Shown here: positions 59,584 to 64,000 of the stretch, in pieces
How positions within the stretch are numbered: position 1 is the stretch's first letter
How the letters are laid out: the number at the start of each line of letters is the position of its first letter
NCBI GenBank assembly: GCA_015501585.1
Contig: JADNRY010000060.1
Coordinates: 1-64,000 of the forward strand
Direction of reading: 5' to 3'
Length of the DNA stretch: 64,000 bases
DNA from: Rhodocollybia butyracea
Lineage: Eukaryota > Basidiomycota > Agaricomycetes > Agaricales > Omphalotaceae
Notes under the pieces: generated by a model
What the model saw: the letters and a program-made list of their open reading frames with translations, nothing else
Databases searched by the model: none
Told to the model about the DNA's origin: nothing
Program-made: the position numbers and the translations under genes

Positions 59584-60012
59584 AATCCTTGGCCTCATGC
59601 CACAAACGAAGAGAGCTACACTCAGAGTACGGAAGCAGAAGCGAATGAACAGAGAATTCGTAAGGTGTGGACAGAAGAGGTACATGAGTAGTATTTCAGG
59701 TGTTTTTTACCAAACATACTAACTGTACTTATTCAACACCGCAAACGCAACAAGCACAACCCGTCGTAGTGTAACCTGCGAACACCCAAACTTGTGCCAA
59801 GTTCCCGAACTCAAATTCCGAAAGGAACACCTATTAGGAAGTATCAGCGATGTTTGATTTATCTACGTCGGGCTCAAGTTCCCCACCTGTTCTTGACTGA
59901 CTCCCGGTCCGGTGAGAACCAAGGACTCGTTTTCTGCGCTAGCGATTCTACAATGTTCAAAGAGGTCGATGTCAGAATAATGTGTGACCCAAAAGATTAA
60001 AAGAAGTTTATC
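59584..60012. other. Decayed lineage-specific sequence
   Basis: 59765-60012 is the better copy of the segment found at 52170-52440. An open piece FLTDSRSGENQGLVFCASDS and FKEVDVRIM suggests a former gene, but no start or full model can be drawn. Confidence 0.35.
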
Positions 60013-60657
60013 CTACACAAATCCTCCAGTGACGGCTTGCAAAACCCAATTCGTATTAGCGTTTGGAGCTTGAACTGCGTTGCAAACCGCGCCCTAGACA
60101 GTTGAAACCAGTCAATACGTTGAATATCATGATTGAAAATATAGGGGCAACAGAAAGGATCAACTTATACTCACCGATGTCGGGCTGCACGCCAACCACA
60201 GAGAGGGGAAAGACACGCCTTGATTGACGCCGTTTCCGCCAACAAGGGAGCCAGAGTTTTCACCGCTTTGAGTGAATGACCACTGTACATGGTAAGTATC
60301 GTTGTATGTTCATAAGATATTGAGCGACGTACTCTCTGCTGAACAAAGGAGTGGTATCTACGGGAAGAAACATTAATTTGGATACTAAGCTAAAGGGAAT
60401 AAAACTCACGGGACGTTGAACTGAAACTCTCTGGCGTTATACGTTGTGTCGGCGTTGGGACCATCCAAATTTAGTACCAGACCATCGTTGGCATTCGAGA
60501 TGGTGTATGGGCCGGGACTGGGGGGAATATCCGCTATTCATATATGCGTATTAGACACGTCGAGACTCGACTCGACCACCGATACTGAGTACTGACCGTG
60601 GACAGACTTGAGCAACAAGCCGGCGCATGTCAATAAGGATAGAGCTGAGAAAAACAT
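60013..60657 (-). CDS. Small secreted beta-trefoil (QxW) lectin-like protein
   Basis: Five exons: 60657-60597, 60533-60410, 60357-60333, 60282-60175 and 60093-60013; introns 50-81 nt; 132 residues in frame. A signal peptide (MFFSALSLLTCAGLLLKSVH) precedes PPSPGPYTISNANDGLVLNL, a TYNAREFQFNV strand, a QQRWSFTQSG motif of QxW type, and a final NWVLQAVTGGFV. This is the single-domain mushroom lectin-like fold. Carbohydrate binding is inferred, not shown. Two Cys (SLWLACS, GAVCNAV) could pair. A remnant of its last exon and intron lies at 52400-52640. Confidence 0.65.
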
Positions 60658-61256
60658 CGATAACAGAATGGGTGGATTGCAATGAGTCCGATGAACAAAC
60701 TCCTCTTATCCAACGCTTTTATAGTCGAGCATCGAGCCCAAAGCTACAAAGAGCTGGGAATGATTTTTGACACAAACGAATTGGAGTCGAGCTTTGGAAG
60801 GTGGAAATTAGTACGCTATAGGTGTATCTGCCAGTCCGCAATGGAAGCAGCTCATTCCATGCATTCTGTAGCGCGGAGCTGATTCTAACCCGAGTCTAAA
60901 AGAGAGTGGTTGGGAATATCTTGTAAATTGCTGACTTGTTATCTGGCAGCATAAATGGTATTTGAATCACCGTGCTTCGCAAGCGCTATTGAACCTCCTT
61001 CCCGGAATGCCTCGATATCAGCGGAGAAGGTTCACGCGACTTCTTGCAAGTAAGTACGAGGAAGCTCTAAGTACTGATGAAGCGGAACCTGTCAACCTCC
61101 GTCCTCGTTAACCCAATAGCACGACCCGATGTACACGATCTGGAACAAATGATATCAATACACTGGTGCTTGAATTGGATAGACAGATATTGTATACTTA
61201 CCAAAGACCTGCCAGCTGGTTCGATAACTTCGATTTACAAAAAGTTCACATGATTT
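60658..61256. other. Intergenic region
   Basis: Spacer between the lectin-like gene's promoter and the 3' end of the membrane-protein gene; no gene or repeat recognised. Confidence 0.5.
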
Positions 61257-61679
61257 TCAAGAGAACCATTCCTTCTTCCCTAGCAAAATCCAGAGCCTCC
61301 CAGCCACAAAGGGTGTCAACTCCGCGTACCAACCCCTCAGAGCTCCAGTCGTAAATCCTCCTTGCTGGTCCCCTTCTTGGAACAAAAGGGACAGAAGCAG
61401 GAAACTTTCCCTAGCAAGTATGGACCAGTAGATAATCCGACGACTAGCTACTGCCTGGGGTGTGTTCCTAGAAGCCAATAACAGCGGAACGCTAAAAGCA
61501 AGCGTTTGCGAACCGATGCCTTGGAACAGAGTAATTGATGAGGGGGTAAGCGGAGGATTGATCATAAGTGCATTTGTGAGACAGAACTTGGGTAGCACAA
61601 GAAATGCTAAACCCCCAAGCACTTTGAGAATTCCCTCTACGAGAAAAATCATACCAAGCGGTGATTCTGGCGAAGTCAT
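61257..61679 (-). CDS. Small integral membrane protein, four predicted helices
   Basis: Single exon, 140 residues. Hydrophobic segments: about 9-32 (GMIFLVEGILKVLGGLAFLV), 47-68 (LFQGIGSQTLAFSVPLLLAS), 82-101 (YWSILARESFLLLSLLF) and 120-135 (LTPFVAGRLWILLG). Short loops, with an acidic/Gly-rich third loop (EGDQQGGFTTG). No signal peptide, and no family named. It starts 73 bp from the SMN-like gene on the other strand, so the two probably share a promoter. Confidence 0.7.
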   Translation of the reverse strand: MTSPESPLGMIFLVEGILKVLGGLAFLVLPKFCLTNALMINPPLTPSSITLFQGIGSQTLAFSVPLLLASRNTPQAVASRRIIYWSILARESFLLLSLLFQEGDQQGGFTTGALRGWYAELTPFVAGRLWILLGKKEWFS

Positions 61680-61752
61680 TACAGTTATAGTAGAAGTATT
61701 AGACGCTTACATAATTATGACTTGGGCGCTTTACCGATTGCCTCCTACTCTC

Positions 61753-63159
61753 ATGAGGTCGGTCGTCTCTTACGATGATATCACTCTTCCATACGAAACG
61801 ACTTCGGCCATCATACAGGAGACTTCCAAAATGACCTCTGCGGGAACCTCCAACTCTGCAACAACACCTTCAACCAAATCGTCGTCGAAAAAGCGTAAGA
61901 GAAAGTCACGTCACAGTACCAGTGCTGGCCAGCAACTGAAAAAACTCGACTTCTCAGTCAAATGAGCACAACTACAATGATGACGGAGAGGGGGATTCGG
62001 ATTATCTAGAAGTGGAAGAGAGTAGACAGCTGACCCAAGAGGAAATATGGGACGATTCTGCACTTATTGAGGCGTGGAATGCGGCGACTGAAGAATATCA
62101 GGCAAGAATTTCTTTGTTCTTGGAACTTTTACCTGAATAAAATCTGACAGGCGTACCATGGCCCCGACAAAGGCTGGAAAAACGAACCTGTGCACAAGTC
62201 CCCTTTGTTCGTCAATTTACTTTTGTCGAGTCCAGATCATATTAATTCGAGCTTCTTCCAGATGGTACAATACCCCGCCGCCTCCTGCAAAGAAGCAAAA
62301 GAAATCCAGCACGCTGTGAATGGCAATACTGAGGAGGAGACACCCCAGGATTTCGACTCAAAACCCATCGATTTCCATACCTTTGTTCCTGCGCATGATG
62401 CTACTCTCTCCGCTGCTCCTCAGATAGTAGAATCTTCTGGACCTGATCCCTTATCTCAATACGCTAGTCCTGGACAGGTAACAAGCCAAGCCGAAACTTT
62501 CCAACGCGGAATGGAATCCAGTTTTTCAAGTGGGTACTGGACCGGTGTGTTTCATGTGCGTCTACATTCTGTTTTCTCCCTTTCGGATTCTGCAATACTA
62601 AACATGTTATCTAGATGAAAGGTACAGGTGCTGCACATGATGCCGCTCTCGCTGCTGCACCTCCCCTGGCCGGAGGCACCCCGGCTCCTCCCCACTACAC
62701 TGTTTCGTTGAGTCCTGGACAGATGGTAAGCCAAGCCGATGCGTTTCAGCGTGGAATGGACTCGAGTTTCTGGAGTGGATATTGGACTGCCGTCTTTCAT
62801 GTGCGTTTATGTTCTGTTTTCGCTCTTCTACGATGCTAAATATGGCGTTTTTTTAGTATCAAGGTCAGTTAAAAGGCACAGGTACAGTGTCGAGATCAGC
62901 CGATATCAACCATGGCGGCGATGGTGATGGTGAGGTGCAAGTAGAGGCTGAACCAGAACTTGAGCCTGAGCATGCCGAGGTTCAAGTCGAAGATGAAAAT
63001 GAAACCCTCGAGGAGACTCGGGCTATACTTGATATTGGCGATGGTAGAGATGAAGACGAAGATGAAGACGCTGACCATGAATTGGATGAAGATGAAGACC
63101 ATGAGGATGGAGGTGTGCCATCGGGACCCAATACTGATTTGGTCTCTACTCAGCGATGA
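61753..63159 (+). CDS. SMN-like (survival motor neuron) protein with duplicated YG-box-like exons
   Basis: Five exons: 61753-62101, 62151-62206, 62262-62555, 62615-62800 and 62857-63159. Starts MRSVVSYDDITLP; Lys/Arg-rich stretch KKRKRKSRH; Gemin2-binding-type segment EEIWDDSALIEAWNAATEEY then AYHGPDKGWKNEP and KSPLWYNTPPPP; then FQRGMESSFSSGYWTGVFH in exon 3 and FQRGMDSSFWSGYWTAVFH in exon 4, each like the C-terminal YG box used for SMN self-association; last, an acidic tail (DEDEDEDADHELDEDEDHED). Role: assembly of Sm rings on snRNAs. Intron 1 is GC-AG (CAG/GCAAGA). The frame slips at the A6 run 61939-61944 and once more between 62290 and 62325. Length about 395 residues after allowing for these. 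Confidence 0.75.
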
Positions 63160-63531
63160 TTTGGATTCTGTACGTTCGTGAATATTTTCATGTACTTCTT
63201 GAATTCTAATATCATGCTACGATATGCTACATAGTAAAAGTGCTAAGCTGTTTTCGTCTAGGTGAGTGCACAGTTATCTACTTGGAATACTCTTGGTGGT
63301 GGCCATAAATTACTTTTATGTTCCAATTGATTTCGTGGCTCAGATAGCCGACTAAGTCGAAATACAAGGGTTGCGTCTCTTTGCGCACGTGTGTTTGCAC
63401 TCCTAAGCTCGATCAACACAAGCGCAAACTTTCCCCTGAGTATTCACTCTTCCAGTGGCAAAGTGAAAGGTGAAAATGTTTTCAACGTTTACGGCCATGG
63501 AAAATGATTATTTTACTATTGATTAAAGCAT
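63160..63531. other. Intergenic region
   Basis: No gene recognised between the SMN-like gene and the tRNA. Confidence 0.5.
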
Positions 63532-63631
63532 GGGCATATGGTGTAGGGGTTATCACGTTCGCTTTGCATCGCACGTCTGAAATGGACTATTTGCATGCGA
63601 AAGGTCTCCGGTTCAAATCCGGATTTGTCCA
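63532..63631 (+). tRNA. tRNA-Ala (UGC) with a 27-nt intron
   Basis: Acceptor stem GGGCATA (63532-63538) pairs with TTTGTCC (63624-63630) with a G3-U70 wobble, the alanine identity pair, and one T-T mismatch at position 6; discriminator A. D arm GTGTAGGGGTTATCACG (A box). Anticodon stem TTCGC/GCGAA with loop TTTGCA-T, so the anticodon is TGC. The intron (63569-63595) sits one base after the anticodon, the standard place. T arm TCCGG-TTCAAAT-CCGGA (B box GGTTCAAATCC). A T-run at 63685-63694 lies downstream, and a nearer Pol III terminator is not obvious. Confidence 0.85.
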
Positions 63632-63834
63632 TGATCATCAACAGGCATTAAACAAATCTCTCATCGTCCTCTACTGGCTGAAGATTTTTTTTTACGTGAA
63701 AAACTTTGATCACCATAACTAACACTACAGGAGATTTGGGAACGGCATGGTTCATAGAGTGTATAACATGTACAAATTCTCGAGACTGCTTTATTAATGT
63801 CATCTTGCCCAACTTTGAATCAATCGTCCTCTAA

Positions 63835-64000
63835 TCACCGAGTAGCGTAACAAAAACTTCTAGACTGGGAGCGCGGATTGGGGATCGCGACGAATACAGG
63901 CTGGATCGACAATTCTGGACCACGACTTTTCTTCTGGTCATCCCAGGATACTCCATCCTCTTCCATTCGCCGGTTCCTATGTGTAATCCATAGGTCCATA
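63835..64000 (-). CDS. 3' end of an unidentified gene, cut by the window edge
   Basis: The minus strand is open from the edge to a stop at 63835: HRNRRMEEDGVSWDDQKKS, RGPELSIQPVFVAIPNPRSQ, SRSFCYATR, stop. The composition (KKSRGPEL, VFVAIPNPRSQ) looks like real coding sequence ending in a basic tail. Family not recognised; the rest lies beyond 64000. Confidence 0.5.
   Translation of the reverse strand, partial: MDLWITHRNRRMEEDGVSWDDQKKSRGPELSIQPVFVAIPNPRSQSRSFCYATR

Overview
The window is nuclear DNA of a filamentous fungus, most likely a mushroom-forming basidiomycete (Agaricomycetes). The evidence is many short spliceosomal introns (mostly 42-82 nt, GTGAGT/GTGCGT donors, CTAAY branch points), a DNMT2-type methyltransferase, an SMN-like protein, a FYVE protein and a PHD protein of basidiomycete type, a lineage-expanded single-pass membrane protein family with a C-terminal PPSY motif, F-box duplicates and a Mutator-like (MULE) gene. 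I did all gene modelling by eye from splice sites and reading frames; no database was searched.

Layout. (1) 0-12.1 kb is a tandem-duplicated, decaying locus. It holds three near-complete genes of one membrane-protein family (1.1-2.2, 7.7-8.7, 9.5-10.5 kb) and at least three wrecked copies, interleaved with broken pieces of a mitochondrial ribosomal protein L35/L38 gene, a CDC48-type AAA ATPase and an O-fucosyltransferase-like gene. (2) 12.4-17.3 kb holds an MFS transporter and the parent mitochondrial ribosomal protein gene. (3) 17.4-34.1 kb is gene-poor: tandem repeat arrays, a 1.7 kb element with long inverted repeats, and one FYVE-finger gene at 27.4-28.8 kb. (4) 34.1-39.5 kb holds a 497-a.a. 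orphan gene convergent with an intact-looking 956-a.a. MULE-like gene of nine exons. (5) 43.2-51.1 kb is the conserved core: a 734-a.a. protein of unknown function, a PHD-finger protein, and DNMT2 divergent from it. (6) 52.7-64 kb holds an orphan with a CxxC segment that may be deaminase-like, two F-box copies in inverted orientation (one broken), a broken SPX-RING gene, a small secreted beta-trefoil lectin-like gene, a small membrane protein head-to-head with an SMN-like gene that has two YG-box-like exons, an intron-bearing tRNA-Ala, and the end of an unidentified gene.

Two patterns cut across the window. First, several otherwise conserved genes (ribosomal protein, FYVE, PHD, SMN) are broken only by single-base length changes, most of them in homopolymer runs, which looks more like consensus error than decay. 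Second, two distant loci (5.35 and 58.49 kb) carry the same odd structure: a short segment interrupted by an intron-like sequence, followed at once by a second copy lacking precisely that sequence.
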